From UBA695 sp042691655 (GTDB lineage: Bacteria; Verrucomicrobiota; Verrucomicrobiia; Chthoniobacterales; Chthoniobacteraceae): DNA of 64,000 nt. The notes under the pieces are model-generated. The model saw only the letters and a program-made list of their open reading frames with translations, was not told where the DNA came from and made no database searches. Within the stretch, counting starts at the first letter, position 1. Each line of letters opens with the position of its first letter. The translations under genes were made by a program, and so were the position numbers. The stretch is taken from positions 3,720,001 to 3,784,000 of the forward strand of contig CP170506.1 in the NCBI GenBank assembly GCA_042691655.1. Direction: 5' to 3'. Shown here one piece after another: positions 8,424 through 16,727 of this stretch.

Positions 8424-8496
8424 ACGCAACTGATTCACACCTTTGCTTGCCTTTTGGGCAAGGTTCTGAGTTACTGGTAGGTCCGGTTGATCCGGG

Positions 8497-8525
8497 TTGA
8501 CAAACTCGAGCCTCCTGTGAATTCT
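8497..8525 (+). promoter_or_regulatory. Candidate promoter of rpoZ
   Basis: A perfect TTGACA (8497-8502) lies 17 bases before AATTCT (8520-8525), about 20 bases ahead of the rpoZ ATG. The -10 match is only partial. Confidence 0.35.
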
Positions 8526-8546
8526 TTTAATCCTTTTTCTTCAACT

Positions 8547-8774
8547 ATGACCACATCTCTTCTGGACGAAGCCATCAAAGTGATTCCGAATCAACAGATT
8601 CTGATCAACGTTGTCTCGAAGCGGGTGCGTCAACTCACCCAGGGACATCGTCCGATGGTGGAGGTCGGCGCTCGCCTTGATTACGCCGATATCGCGCTGC
8701 GCGAAGTCATCGAGGGCAAAATCAGCTTCGAAATGGCTACCGAGGAAGAAGAGCGGCAGCAGATGCATCAGTAG
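8547..8774 (+). CDS. rpoZ: DNA-directed RNA polymerase omega subunit
   Basis: The omega subunit helps assemble and stabilise RNA polymerase. The 75-residue product has the expected pattern: LINVVSKRVRQLTQGHRPMVEV, then the acidic-helix segment ADIALREVIEGKISFE. I use the ATG at 8547 rather than the in-frame start at 8487, because the extra 20 residues do not resemble omega and would cover the likely promoter. A good terminator follows directly. Confidence 0.88.
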   Translation: MTTSLLDEAIKVIPNQQILINVVSKRVRQLTQGHRPMVEVGARLDYADIALREVIEGKISFEMATEEEERQQMHQ

Positions 8775-8785
8775 GAAAGCCCTGC

Positions 8786-8808
8786 AGGGGCAGCACCCCT
8801 CCTTTTTT
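8786..8808 (+). terminator. Rho-independent terminator after rpoZ
   Basis: AGGGG (8786-8790) pairs with CCCCT (8796-8800) around a 5-base loop and is followed by six T at 8803-8808, 12 bases past the rpoZ stop. Confidence 0.7.
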
Positions 8809-8846
8809 GGAGAGCGATAGGACGGGCCGGGGGGTATATTTAACGC

Positions 8847-9308
8847 ATGTCGGACGAAATTTCAGTCAACCGCCGGGCGCTCCACGAGTACCATATCCTC
8901 GAACGCTACGAGGCGGGCGTCCAGCTTAAGGGCACCGAGGTCAAATCGATCCGGGGCGGCTACGCGAACTTGAACCAGGCATTTGCCCGGGTCGAGAAGG
9001 GTCAGGTGTTTTTATACGACTCGGACATCCAGCCTTACGTCCGGGCCAGCTTCGAGCAGCACGTGGCCAAGCGGCCCCGGCGGCTCCTGCTCCACAAAAC
9101 CGAAATCGCCAAGCTCTACGAAGCCACACTGGTGGCCGGGCACACGCTCGTGGCGCTGCGGATGTACTGGAAAAACGGCCGGGTGAAAGTGGAAATCGGC
9201 GTGGGCAAGGGCAAAGAAGCCCGCGACAAGCGCGAGGACCTCAAAAACCGCGCCGTAAAGCGCGAGATGGACCGCGAAAAAGCGACCTTCAACCGCAAAC
9301 ATGCGTAA
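8847..9308 (+). CDS. smpB: SsrA-binding protein SmpB
   Basis: Binds tmRNA and brings it to stalled ribosomes for trans-translation. The 153-residue length is typical. Recognisable parts are NRRALHEYHILERYEAGVQL with GTEVKSIRGG, the PRRLLLHKTEIAKL segment, ALRMYWKNGRVKVEIGVGKGK and the basic C-terminal tail (KREDLKNRAVKREMDR) that enters the decoding centre. The tmRNA gene itself was not recognised in this window. Confidence 0.96.
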   Translation: MSDEISVNRRALHEYHILERYEAGVQLKGTEVKSIRGGYANLNQAFARVEKGQVFLYDSDIQPYVRASFEQHVAKRPRRLLLHKTEIAKLYEATLVAGHTLVALRMYWKNGRVKVEIGVGKGKEARDKREDLKNRAVKREMDREKATFNRKHA

Positions 9309-9400
9309 ATACAGTGTAAATTCATTGTAGCGTGTTTGCGTAAAAAAGCTTGGTTCCCAGCGGGCGCGGGGCATAGTCTGAGGCTATCCCCCTCCCCCCG

Positions 9401-11107
9401 ATGAACGCTCGTTGGATTCTCCCTCCCCCATTATCGCCTGAAGAATCGGACCTGGGCGGCACGCTTGCGCGAGAATACGGATGCCCCCGCGCGATCGCGG
9501 ACATCCTCGCCCGGCGCTGCCTGAGCCACTCCGGCGGCGCGGACGATTTCCTCTCCCCCCGGCTCAAACGCCTCACCGACCCCTTCCTACTCCCGGAAAT
9601 GCGGGCCGCCGTGGATCGCACGCTAGCCGCCATCGACTCCGGCGAGTCGATCGTCCTTTACGGCGACTACGACGTGGACGGCGTGACCTCGCTGGCCATC
9701 CTGGCCCGGGTCCTGCAAGCCTACGGCGCCCGGCCCAACACCTTTCTCCCCTCCCGGATGGAGGAGGGCTACGGGATGACCGACGACGCCGTGGCCCGGT
9801 GCGTCGCGGCCTTCCATCCCCGGCTGCTCATCGCGGTCGACTGCGGCACCTCTGCCCCGAAACAAATCGCCGACCTCCTGGCGCAGGGCACCGATGTGGT
9901 GGTCATCGATCACCACGAATGCCAGGCGGAGCTGCCCTGCTGCACGGCCCTGGTGAACCCGAAACGCACCCTCGGAGGCGATTTCCATTACCTTTGCAGC
10001 GCCGGGCTGGTGTTCAAATTTTGCCATGCGCTCCTCAAGGCGCGCCCGCTGCCCGATTTTGACCTCCGAGAATCGCTCGACCTCGTGGCGCTCGGCACCG
10101 TGGCCGACATCGTGCCGCTGACGGGCGAAAATCGCGTACTGGTCCACAAAGGCCTGGAGGCGATGGCCAAGACGCGCTGGCCCGGCCTGCGGGCTCTGAT
10201 GGACGTGGCCGGAGCCTCCGAACCGCTCACCCCCGCCGATGTCGGCTTCAAGCTCGGCCCCCGGCTCAACGCCTCCGGGCGGCTCGGCGCGGCGGCAGCT
10301 TCGCTGGAGCTGCTCTTAACCGATGACCCCACCCGGGCCCTGGCCCTGGCGCGGGAATTGGACGCCCAGAACCGCGACCGCCAGCAGGTGGAAAAAACGA
10401 CCCTGGACCAGGCCCACGAACAGCTGACCTTCGACCCGGAGCGCGACGCGGCCATCGTGGTCGGCGCAGAGGGGTGGCACCCGGGCGTCGTCGGCATCGT
10501 GGCCTCGCGCATCTGCCGCAAGCACCACCGGCCAACGTTCGTCGTCGGCTTTGACGAAAACGGCAACGGCAAGGGGAGCGGGCGCAGCATCGCCGGGTTC
10601 TCGCTGGTCGAGGCGCTGGAAAGCTGCTGCGGCCTGCTGGATAAGTTCGGCGGTCACGAAATGGCCGCGGGCCTTTCGCTCCGCCACGATCAATTCGAGG
10701 CCTTCCGCTGCGCTTTCCAGACCTTCGCCCGCGAGCGGCTCACCGAAACCGATCTCCTGCCCCAGGTGCGGCTCGATGCCGAGGTGGCGCTCGGCGATAT
10801 CGACCTTGCTTTCCTGGCAATTCACGAGCGGCTTCAGCCCTTCGGAGCCGCCAACGCCCAGCCGATCTTCCTGGCCCGGGGGGTGCATCCGGTGGGCGCG
10901 CCGGTCGTCCTGAAACAGAAGCACCTCCGCCTGATGCTCGGCCAGAACGGCGTGAGCAAAGAAGCGATTTTCTTTGGCGGAGCGGAAGATGCGCTGCCCC
11001 GCCCGCCGTGGGACATGGCCTTCCGGATCGAGCGCAACGAATGGAGGGGCCGCGTCAGCGTGCAGATCCAGATTCAGCGGTTGCGTCCGGCGGTTGCGGA
11101 AGATTAA
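9401..11107 (+). CDS. recJ: Single-stranded-DNA-specific exonuclease RecJ
   Basis: A 5'-3' single-strand DNA exonuclease of the DHH superfamily, used in recombination and mismatch repair. The 568-residue protein shows the metal-binding motifs LYGDYDVDGVTSLAIL (near residue 90), VDCGTSAP, VVIDHHECQ (the DHH motif) and LGTVADIVPL, then the DHHA1 glycine-rich segment GSGRSIAGFSL with GGHEMAAGLS and a C-terminal OB-like part. Length and order fit the family. Its stop overlaps the convergent eutC stop by four bases. Confidence 0.95.
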   Translation: MNARWILPPPLSPEESDLGGTLAREYGCPRAIADILARRCLSHSGGADDFLSPRLKRLTDPFLLPEMRAAVDRTLAAIDSGESIVLYGDYDVDGVTSLAILARVLQAYGARPNTFLPSRMEEGYGMTDDAVARCVAAFHPRLLIAVDCGTSAPKQIADLLAQGTDVVVIDHHECQAELPCCTALVNPKRTLGGDFHYLCSAGLVFKFCHALLKARPLPDFDLRESLDLVALGTVADIVPLTGENRVLVHKGLEAMAKTRWPGLRALMDVAGASEPLTPADVGFKLGPRLNASGRLGAAAASLELLLTDDPTRALALARELDAQNRDRQQVEKTTLDQAHEQLTFDPERDAAIVVGAEGWHPGVVGIVASRICRKHHRPTFVVGFDENGNGKGSGRSIAGFSLVEALESCCGLLDKFGGHEMAAGLSLRHDQFEAFRCAFQTFARERLTETDLLPQVRLDAEVALGDIDLAFLAIHERLQPFGAANAQPIFLARGVHPVGAPVVLKQKHLRLMLGQNGVSKEAIFFGGAEDALPRPPWDMAFRIERNEWRGRVSVQIQIQRLRPAVAED

Positions 11108-11898
11108 AGCAACTCGGGAGCCGCGCCGCCTTCCAATTCCCCCGCGGTATCCTTCAGATTGACGCCGCTCAGGCCCAGCTTGGCCGATTCGGCGAGCAGA
11201 AATAGGAGCTTTTTCGCGGCATCCTGCGGGGAAATACCCCCAGGCCGGATGTTGGAAATGCAGTTGCGGTCGGCGTCCGTGCGGCCCACTTTGGGGCCGA
11301 AGGTCAGGTACGCGCCGAGGCTGTCGGCGGAACCGAGGCCGGGACGTTCGCCCAGCAACATGAGGCTCATTTTCGCCCGCAGAATCTCGCCCGCCTCGTC
11401 CTGGAGCGCCACGCGCCCGTGCCGGGCCACGAGGATCGGGGCGACCTTCCAACCGCTCTCTTTGAGCAGCGGAAGCAGCGCCGCAAGCATCGGCTCGACT
11501 TGGCTGTTTGCCGCCAGGGTCGAAAGGCCGTCAGAGACGACGATGAGCAAATCGGACGGGCCCGTTTTCGCGGCCAGTTCCACCAGCGCGGAGCGGGAGT
11601 GGAAGGAGAGCTTGCGCCCCAGGTCGGGCCGCTGCAGGTACTCCGCGCGGTCGCTGGCGGCGCTCTCGATGGTCTCCACCGGGTGGCCGAGCGCGGCGAT
11701 TTTCTCCGCCAGCGCATCGGGATCGAAAGGGGTTAGCACGGCGTCGCGGGCGCGAGCGTGGGCCAGTTGGAAAGCGAGCCGTTCGCGGACCGGCAGGCTC
11801 CCGCCGCTGCGGCCCAGCGCGATGCGGGCGGTGGTAAAGCGGCGCAGTTCAGTCCACGGATCGAGAGTCGTTATTTCGTTCGGCATGGCGAGAATCAT
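11104..11898 (-). CDS. eutC: Ethanolamine ammonia-lyase small subunit
   Basis: The small subunit of adenosylcobalamin-dependent ethanolamine ammonia-lyase, which turns ethanolamine into acetaldehyde and ammonia. The 264-residue product has the family's start (PWTELRRFTTARIALGRSGGSLP), the LLIVVSDGLSTLA segment and the C-terminal cobalamin-site part (GERPGLGSADSLGAYLTFGP, NCISNIRPGG). The ATG overlaps the eutB stop by four bases (ATGA), a sign of coupled translation. Confidence 0.95.
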   Translation of the reverse strand: MILAMPNEITTLDPWTELRRFTTARIALGRSGGSLPVRERLAFQLAHARARDAVLTPFDPDALAEKIAALGHPVETIESAASDRAEYLQRPDLGRKLSFHSRSALVELAAKTGPSDLLIVVSDGLSTLAANSQVEPMLAALLPLLKESGWKVAPILVARHGRVALQDEAGEILRAKMSLMLLGERPGLGSADSLGAYLTFGPKVGRTDADRNCISNIRPGGISPQDAAKKLLFLLAESAKLGLSGVNLKDTAGELEGGAAPELL

Positions 11899-13286
11899 GA
11901 GGCAAGCGCATCGAGTTGCGGAGCCAGCAAAGCGTGACGCGCGGTCACCGGCTCCAGACGGCGGCCATCGCGCATGAGTTTCATCTTCTCAAGCCACGCC
12001 TCGAATTCCGGCGCGGGCTTGAGCCGCAGCGCCTGGCGCAGGTAGTGGCTGTCGTGAAAGCTCGTGGATTGGTAATTGAGCATGATGTCGTCCGCGCCCG
12101 GGACGCCCATGATGTAGTTGACGCCCGCGACGCCCAGGAGCGTGAGGAGCGTATCCATGTCGTCCTGGTCGGCCTCGCAGTGGTTGGTGTAGCAGACGTC
12201 GCACCCCATCGGCAGGCCCAGGAGCTTGCCGCAGAAGTGGTCCTCCAGACCGGCGCGGATGATCTGCTTGCCGTCGTAGAGGTATTCCGGTCCGATGAAG
12301 CCGACGACCGTATTGACGAGCAGGGGCGAGAATTCGCGTGCGACCGAGTAGGCGCGGGCTTCGAGCGTCTGCTGATCGACGCCGTGATGCGCCCCGGCCG
12401 AGAGGCACGAGCCCTGGCCGGTTTCAAAGTACATGACGTTATCGCCCACGGTGCCCCGTTTGAGCGAAAGGGCCATCTCCCGCGCCTCCCTCAGGAGCGC
12501 GAGGTTGATGCCAAAGCTTTTGTTCGCCGCTTCCGTTCCGGCGATGGATTGAAAAACGAGATCCAAGGGCGCGCCCGCTTCCATACAGCGCATGGAGGTG
12601 GTGACGTGGGCCAGGACGCACGATTGCGTCGGGATCTCGTAGTCGCGGATCAGCTGATCCAGGAGCCGCAGGAGCGCGGTGGTGGCCGCGGGGCTGTCGG
12701 TGGCGGGGTTGATGCCGATGACCGCGTCGCCACAGCCGTACATGAGGCCGTCGATGGTCGAGGCCGCGATGCCGCGCGGGTTATCGGTGGGATGGTTGGG
12801 CTGGAGCCGCACGGCCAGCGTGCCGGGCAACCCCAGGGTGTTGCGGAATTTGGTGACGACGCTTACCTTGCTCGCCACGAGGATTAGGTCCTGGTTACCC
12901 ATCAGCTTGCTGACGGCGGCAGCCATTTCCGGGGTGATCCCGGGGGCCAGCGCCGATAGCGTCAGGGTATCCGTCTCGTAGCGCAGCAGGTAATCGCGAA
13001 ATTCGCCCACGCTCAGGCCGCTCACCGGAGCGAACGCGGCCTTGTCGTGGGAATCCAGGATGAGGCGGGTCACCTCATCCTGTTCGTAGGGAATCACCGG
13101 CTCCTCAAGGAAGCGGGTGAGCGGCACTTCGGAGAGGCAGAGTTGCGCGGCAACCCGTTCCTCGGCGTTCTCTGCGGCCACCCCGGCGAGTTGATCGCCG
13201 GAGCGCAGCGGGCTGGCCTTGGCCAGGAGTGTTTTAAGATCGCGGAACTCGTAGTGAGTTCCCCCGAGTGCCAGATGGTAAGCCAT
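11895..13286 (-). CDS. eutB: Ethanolamine ammonia-lyase large subunit
   Basis: The TIM-barrel catalytic subunit of ethanolamine ammonia-lyase. It has 463 residues, close to the usual ~455. Clear segments include NTLGLPGTLAVRLQPNHPTDN, DAVIGINPATDS, FETGQGSCLSAGAHHG, TVVGFIGPEYLYDGKQI and GLPMGCDVCYTNHCEADQDD. The operon order is permease-eutB-eutC. No carboxysome-like shell genes, EutA reactivase or eut regulator occur in the window, so this looks like a minimal, cytosolic ethanolamine pathway. Confidence 0.96.
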   Translation of the reverse strand: MAYHLALGGTHYEFRDLKTLLAKASPLRSGDQLAGVAAENAEERVAAQLCLSEVPLTRFLEEPVIPYEQDEVTRLILDSHDKAAFAPVSGLSVGEFRDYLLRYETDTLTLSALAPGITPEMAAAVSKLMGNQDLILVASKVSVVTKFRNTLGLPGTLAVRLQPNHPTDNPRGIAASTIDGLMYGCGDAVIGINPATDSPAATTALLRLLDQLIRDYEIPTQSCVLAHVTTSMRCMEAGAPLDLVFQSIAGTEAANKSFGINLALLREAREMALSLKRGTVGDNVMYFETGQGSCLSAGAHHGVDQQTLEARAYSVAREFSPLLVNTVVGFIGPEYLYDGKQIIRAGLEDHFCGKLLGLPMGCDVCYTNHCEADQDDMDTLLTLLGVAGVNYIMGVPGADDIMLNYQSTSFHDSHYLRQALRLKPAPEFEAWLEKMKLMRDGRRLEPVTARHALLAPQLDALAS

Positions 13287-13298
13287 GGTGCTTGAGTC

Positions 13299-14813
13299 CT
13301 AGGCTTCTTCTCCAACGAGTCCGCCCTGGGCCTCAGCAGCTTCCTTGGCGAGTGTGGGCGGGCCTTTGAAGACCCGCTTGACCCCGAGGAACCAAGCCAC
13401 GACGAGGAGCACGGCGAGCCCGCCGGTCACCGGAAGGGCGGCGTCGTTCGGCGGCTGGATGCCCGCGTAGATCAGAGCGACCACGCCGATGACAGAGATG
13501 ACGCCGATGATGCGGTAGAGCACGGGACCCAAATCGAACGGGCCCATTTTCTTCCAGCTCTTGCCGTAGACAAAGATGCCCGCGGCGGTCGGCATGACGT
13601 AGGAGATGTAGAGGAAGATGACGCACGCGGTGGTCAGCGTGGTGTAAGCGGGAGCGTAAATGGTGGAGGCAAGAGCCAGGATCGCAGTGGTCCAGACGGC
13701 CGCGACCGGAACGCTATGGGCCTTGGAAACTTTCTTTAGGAACCCGGGCATGCCGCCGTCACGGGCAAAGGCGTAGGTCATGCGCGAGGTGGAGGTTACG
13801 CAAGCGAGGCCGCAAAGGAGGTTGGCCACCACGATGCCGATCTCCAGCGGGAGCTTGAGCCAGGCCGGGATCACTTGATCCATGAGCCAGAAGAAAACGT
13901 TGCCGCCTTGCTTGGCGCCTTCCGCGATGCTCGGGAGCGCGATGACAAAACCGGCCACCATGATGAAGCCGAAGATACCGGAGAGATAAACCGAACGAAG
14001 AATACCCTTCGGCACGTTGGTTGCGGCGTTGACGGTTTCTTCGGAGGTGTGGGCCGAGGCGTCAAACCCGGTGATGGTGTAGATCGGCCACAGCATGGCC
14101 AGAAGGATCAGGAAAGAGCCGTTGCCGCTGGTCGGCCAGACGTTGCCACCGGCTTCACCGCTGAAGTTGGTGAACTGAAAGAGGCGGGAGAAATCGTGCG
14201 TGGGCGCAAAGGCCAGCATCGCAAGCATCAGGATGATGGAGACCGCGAAAATGAGGTAGCCGCTGAAGTCGGTCAGCTTGGTGGTGAGGCCCACCGCCTT
14301 GTGGTTCAGGAAGGCCTGGACGAAGAGGATGATCGAAACGCCCGCGAATTGATGGACCAGGGTGAGCTTCGTGGGATCGACGCCGAAGAGCGGCAGGACG
14401 ATATTGGCGAAAAGGGTGTACGCGCCGACGTCGACGGACGCCGTGACGAAGATGAGGCCCAGGAGGTTAAACCATGCGGCCCCCCAGCCCCAGCCTTTGC
14501 CGCCGAGAATGGAGCTCCAGTGGTAGAGGCCGCCCGCCGTGGGGTAAGCCGAGGCCACCTGCGCCATGCCCAGGGCCACCAGGAGGGCGAAGATGACGCC
14601 CACGGGCCAGACGATGCCGGCCGCCGCACCACCGACGGCGCTCAACCCCAACTGAAAGGAGGTGATGCCGCCAGCAAGGATACAGATGATGGAGAAGGAG
14701 ATGGCGAAGTTGGAAAACCCGGTCATTCGGCGTTTGAGTTCCTGGGAATACCCCATTTTCTCCAACTGCTTAATGTCCGAGGATATGTCGATGTCGGTTG
14801 GTTCTGTTTTCAT
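13299..14813 (-). CDS. APC-superfamily permease, probably for ethanolamine or an amino acid
   Basis: A 504-residue transporter of the amino acid-polyamine-organocation superfamily with about 12 membrane helices. The first helix carries the usual MTGFSNFAISFSIICILAGG segment, and ASAYPTAGGLYHW follows near residue 95. The sequence resembles the GABA/choline permease branch. Its place 13 bases before eutB suggests that it imports ethanolamine; this is inferred from context only. I place the start at MKTEPTD (14813); an in-frame ATG at 14849 would add 12 residues that carry no signal of being coding. The upstream gap 14814-15047 shows no gene and no recognised cobalamin riboswitch. Confidence 0.85.
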   Translation of the reverse strand: MKTEPTDIDISSDIKQLEKMGYSQELKRRMTGFSNFAISFSIICILAGGITSFQLGLSAVGGAAAGIVWPVGVIFALLVALGMAQVASAYPTAGGLYHWSSILGGKGWGWGAAWFNLLGLIFVTASVDVGAYTLFANIVLPLFGVDPTKLTLVHQFAGVSIILFVQAFLNHKAVGLTTKLTDFSGYLIFAVSIILMLAMLAFAPTHDFSRLFQFTNFSGEAGGNVWPTSGNGSFLILLAMLWPIYTITGFDASAHTSEETVNAATNVPKGILRSVYLSGIFGFIMVAGFVIALPSIAEGAKQGGNVFFWLMDQVIPAWLKLPLEIGIVVANLLCGLACVTSTSRMTYAFARDGGMPGFLKKVSKAHSVPVAAVWTTAILALASTIYAPAYTTLTTACVIFLYISYVMPTAAGIFVYGKSWKKMGPFDLGPVLYRIIGVISVIGVVALIYAGIQPPNDAALPVTGGLAVLLVVAWFLGVKRVFKGPPTLAKEAAEAQGGLVGEEA

Positions 14814-15047
14814 TTGAGCGGATGTTGTCGCACCCGCCCGCATAAGCATACGCGATGCCAGATAAAATTATCAGCCGCATAAGACCCTACAAAACTGTCA
14901 CTTACACTTGACGATTGTCCTACCAAGCCGTTTTTTGCCCACGCGCTGGTTTGAGCAAAAAGCGCCAAATTATCAAAATTCGCCCGCCGATTGGTGTTTT
15001 TTAGTAAGGGCTCCCCCGATGCCTTTTGGTGGGGCGGGCAAATCCAC

Positions 15048-15989
15048 TTACCCCAGCTTTACGCCGGGAGCCACCGGGTGGCCGGAGAGAAAATCGCGCA
15101 CGGCCATGCGCCGTTTGCCTTCCATCTGGATCTCGCGCAGGAGCAGGGCCCCCTCGCCCGTGCCGACGAGGATGCCGCGTTTGTCGGCCCGCAGGACGAC
15201 TCCCGGTTCGCCGCTCGCTTTGCGGCAACGGATGACAGAAAAAACTTTGAGCTGCCGGGAGGGCCCGCCTGCGGCGTCGGGGATGCGGGTGGAAGAAGCG
15301 GGCCAGGGATTGAGCGCCCGGACCTGCCGCTCGATGGCCGCGCTTGAAGCCCGCCAATCGATGACGCCCGTTTCGCGGGAAAGCTTGGCGGCGTAGGTGG
15401 CCTGTGCGGCCTCCTGGGGAATGCGCGGGGCGGTCCCGGCCTCAATGAGCGGGAGGGCCTCGGCCAGAACAGCGGGCGAAAGGGCGGCCAGGAGGTCGTG
15501 GAGCGAGCCGCCGGTTTCGCGGCGGCGGATGGGCAGCTGGTGGGCAAGCAACATATCGCCGGTGTCAAGCCCCTCGTCCATCCACATTAGGGTGGTGCCG
15601 GTCTCGCGGTCCCCGGCCAGAATGGCGGCCTGGATGGGCGCGGCCCCCCGGTGGGCGGGCAGGAGCGAGGCATGGAGGTTCAGGCAGCCGAGGCGGGGAA
15701 GATCGAGGATGGCCTTGGAGAGAATCTGCCCGTAGGCCATGACGACGATGAGATCGGGAGCAAACGCGGCCAGCTCGGCAACGCTCGCGGCGTCCCGGAT
15801 GCGCCGGGGCTGAAGGACGGGGATGCCGTGCTCCAGCGCGAGCGCCTTGGTGGGCGGCGGGGTGAGGACCTGCTTGCGTCCGACCGGCTTATCGGGCTGC
15901 GCCACGACGGCGACCACTTCGTGCTCCCGAATAAGCCAGCCCAGGGCGGGCAGGCCGATATCGCCGGTTCCAATATAGACGACGCGCAT
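15048..15989 (-). CDS. fmt: Methionyl-tRNA formyltransferase
   Basis: Formylates initiator Met-tRNA with 10-formyltetrahydrofolate. At 313 residues the length is normal. The N-terminal Rossmann part starts RVVYIGTGDIGLPALGWL; the catalytic region shows NLHASLLPAHRGAAPIQAAILAGDRETG, followed by LDTGDMLL. The C-terminal OB-like domain holds NPWPASSTR. No def gene is adjacent. The product is confident because of the NLHASLLP and RGAAPIQ motifs. Confidence 0.95.
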   Translation of the reverse strand: MRVVYIGTGDIGLPALGWLIREHEVVAVVAQPDKPVGRKQVLTPPPTKALALEHGIPVLQPRRIRDAASVAELAAFAPDLIVVMAYGQILSKAILDLPRLGCLNLHASLLPAHRGAAPIQAAILAGDRETGTTLMWMDEGLDTGDMLLAHQLPIRRRETGGSLHDLLAALSPAVLAEALPLIEAGTAPRIPQEAAQATYAAKLSRETGVIDWRASSAAIERQVRALNPWPASSTRIPDAAGGPSRQLKVFSVIRCRKASGEPGVVLRADKRGILVGTGEGALLLREIQMEGKRRMAVRDFLSGHPVAPGVKLG

Positions 15990-16016
15990 TAAAGCCCCCT
16001 GTTTTCCCCGCTCGTA

Positions 16017-16616
16017 TTAGCCGAGGCTGTTAATGGTCCCGATGATTTCGCCCAACACCTGCACGGGCGTCTGGGTGGCGTCGATGGTCTTGATGATCTG
16101 GTCGCCGCACTGCTCCGCGTAGTACTTGAGAACGGGCTGCGAGAGGGCGTCGTAGATGTTCAGGCGCTCGCGGATGACCTCCTCGTTGGCGTCATCCAGG
16201 CGGTTGTCCTTCAAAGCCCGGCGCTGGAGGCGCTTGACGAGGGCTTCGCGGTCGGGGCAGCAAAGGTGGAAGATTTTCCGCACGTCGATCATTTCCTCCA
16301 TGATCTTGGCCTGGTTGACATTGCGCGGGATGCCGTCAAGCACCAGGGCGTCGACCTCGGGCCGGAAGTGGTGCGAACGAACGCAGTCGGCGATCCGCAC
16401 CTTCCAGAGCTTGATGGTCAATTCGTCGGGCACCAGCTCGCCTCGGCCTGAAAAGAAGAGAAACGACTGGCCCAATTCCGTCCGGGTATCCAGGGAGCGG
16501 AACACGTCACCGCACGCACAGTGGAAAAACTGGGGAAGCGTTCCCAGAGTAACGCCTTGGGTTCCCTTGCCGCTGCCGGGAGGGCCGAAAATGAGATAGG
16601 TTATGTATCGTGCCAT
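16017..16616 (-). CDS. Adenylate-kinase-family nucleoside monophosphate kinase
   Basis: A 199-residue P-loop kinase. The Walker A motif GPPGSGKGTQ sits near residue 10. GRGELVPDELTIKLW matches the NMP-binding part and VLDGIPRNVNQAKIM the conserved DG(F/I)PRN segment of adenylate kinases. The zinc-finger LID of long forms is absent. Relative to authentic Adk the middle is somewhat diverged, so the preferred NMP is uncertain. I choose MARYITYLIF at 16616; an ATG at 16646 would add ten unlikely residues. The gap between its start and the GH13 stop holds only a hairpin. Confidence 0.8.
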   Translation of the reverse strand: MARYITYLIFGPPGSGKGTQGVTLGTLPQFFHCACGDVFRSLDTRTELGQSFLFFSGRGELVPDELTIKLWKVRIADCVRSHHFRPEVDALVLDGIPRNVNQAKIMEEMIDVRKIFHLCCPDREALVKRLQRRALKDNRLDDANEEVIRERLNIYDALSQPVLKYYAEQCGDQIIKTIDATQTPVQVLGEIIGTINSLG

Positions 16617-16641
16617 GATGGGATGGGGTGCCTCGCGGTAA

Positions 16642-16661
16642 CGCAAAAGTGCGATTTTGCG
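16642..16661 (-). terminator. Hairpin downstream of the GH13 gene
   Basis: CGCAAAA (16642-16648) pairs with TTTTGCG (16655-16661) around a 6-base loop, between the GH13 stop and the kinase start. There is no run of T behind it, so it is at best a weak terminator. Confidence 0.3.
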
Positions 16662-16727
16662 AGCTCTTAAACCCTACAACTCTGAAGCCAAGCGCGGCAA
16701 TTCTTTTCCGTTACAAACCCCGTCCCG

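Noticed and set aside
7725..8438. Minus-strand frame over ubiX
   Set aside because: Its only distinctive part (TEGTEDTEGTE) is the translation of the intergenic repeat.
14814..15047. Cobalamin riboswitch ahead of the eut operon
   Set aside because: I looked for the conserved B12-box pattern and could not recognise it in this gap.
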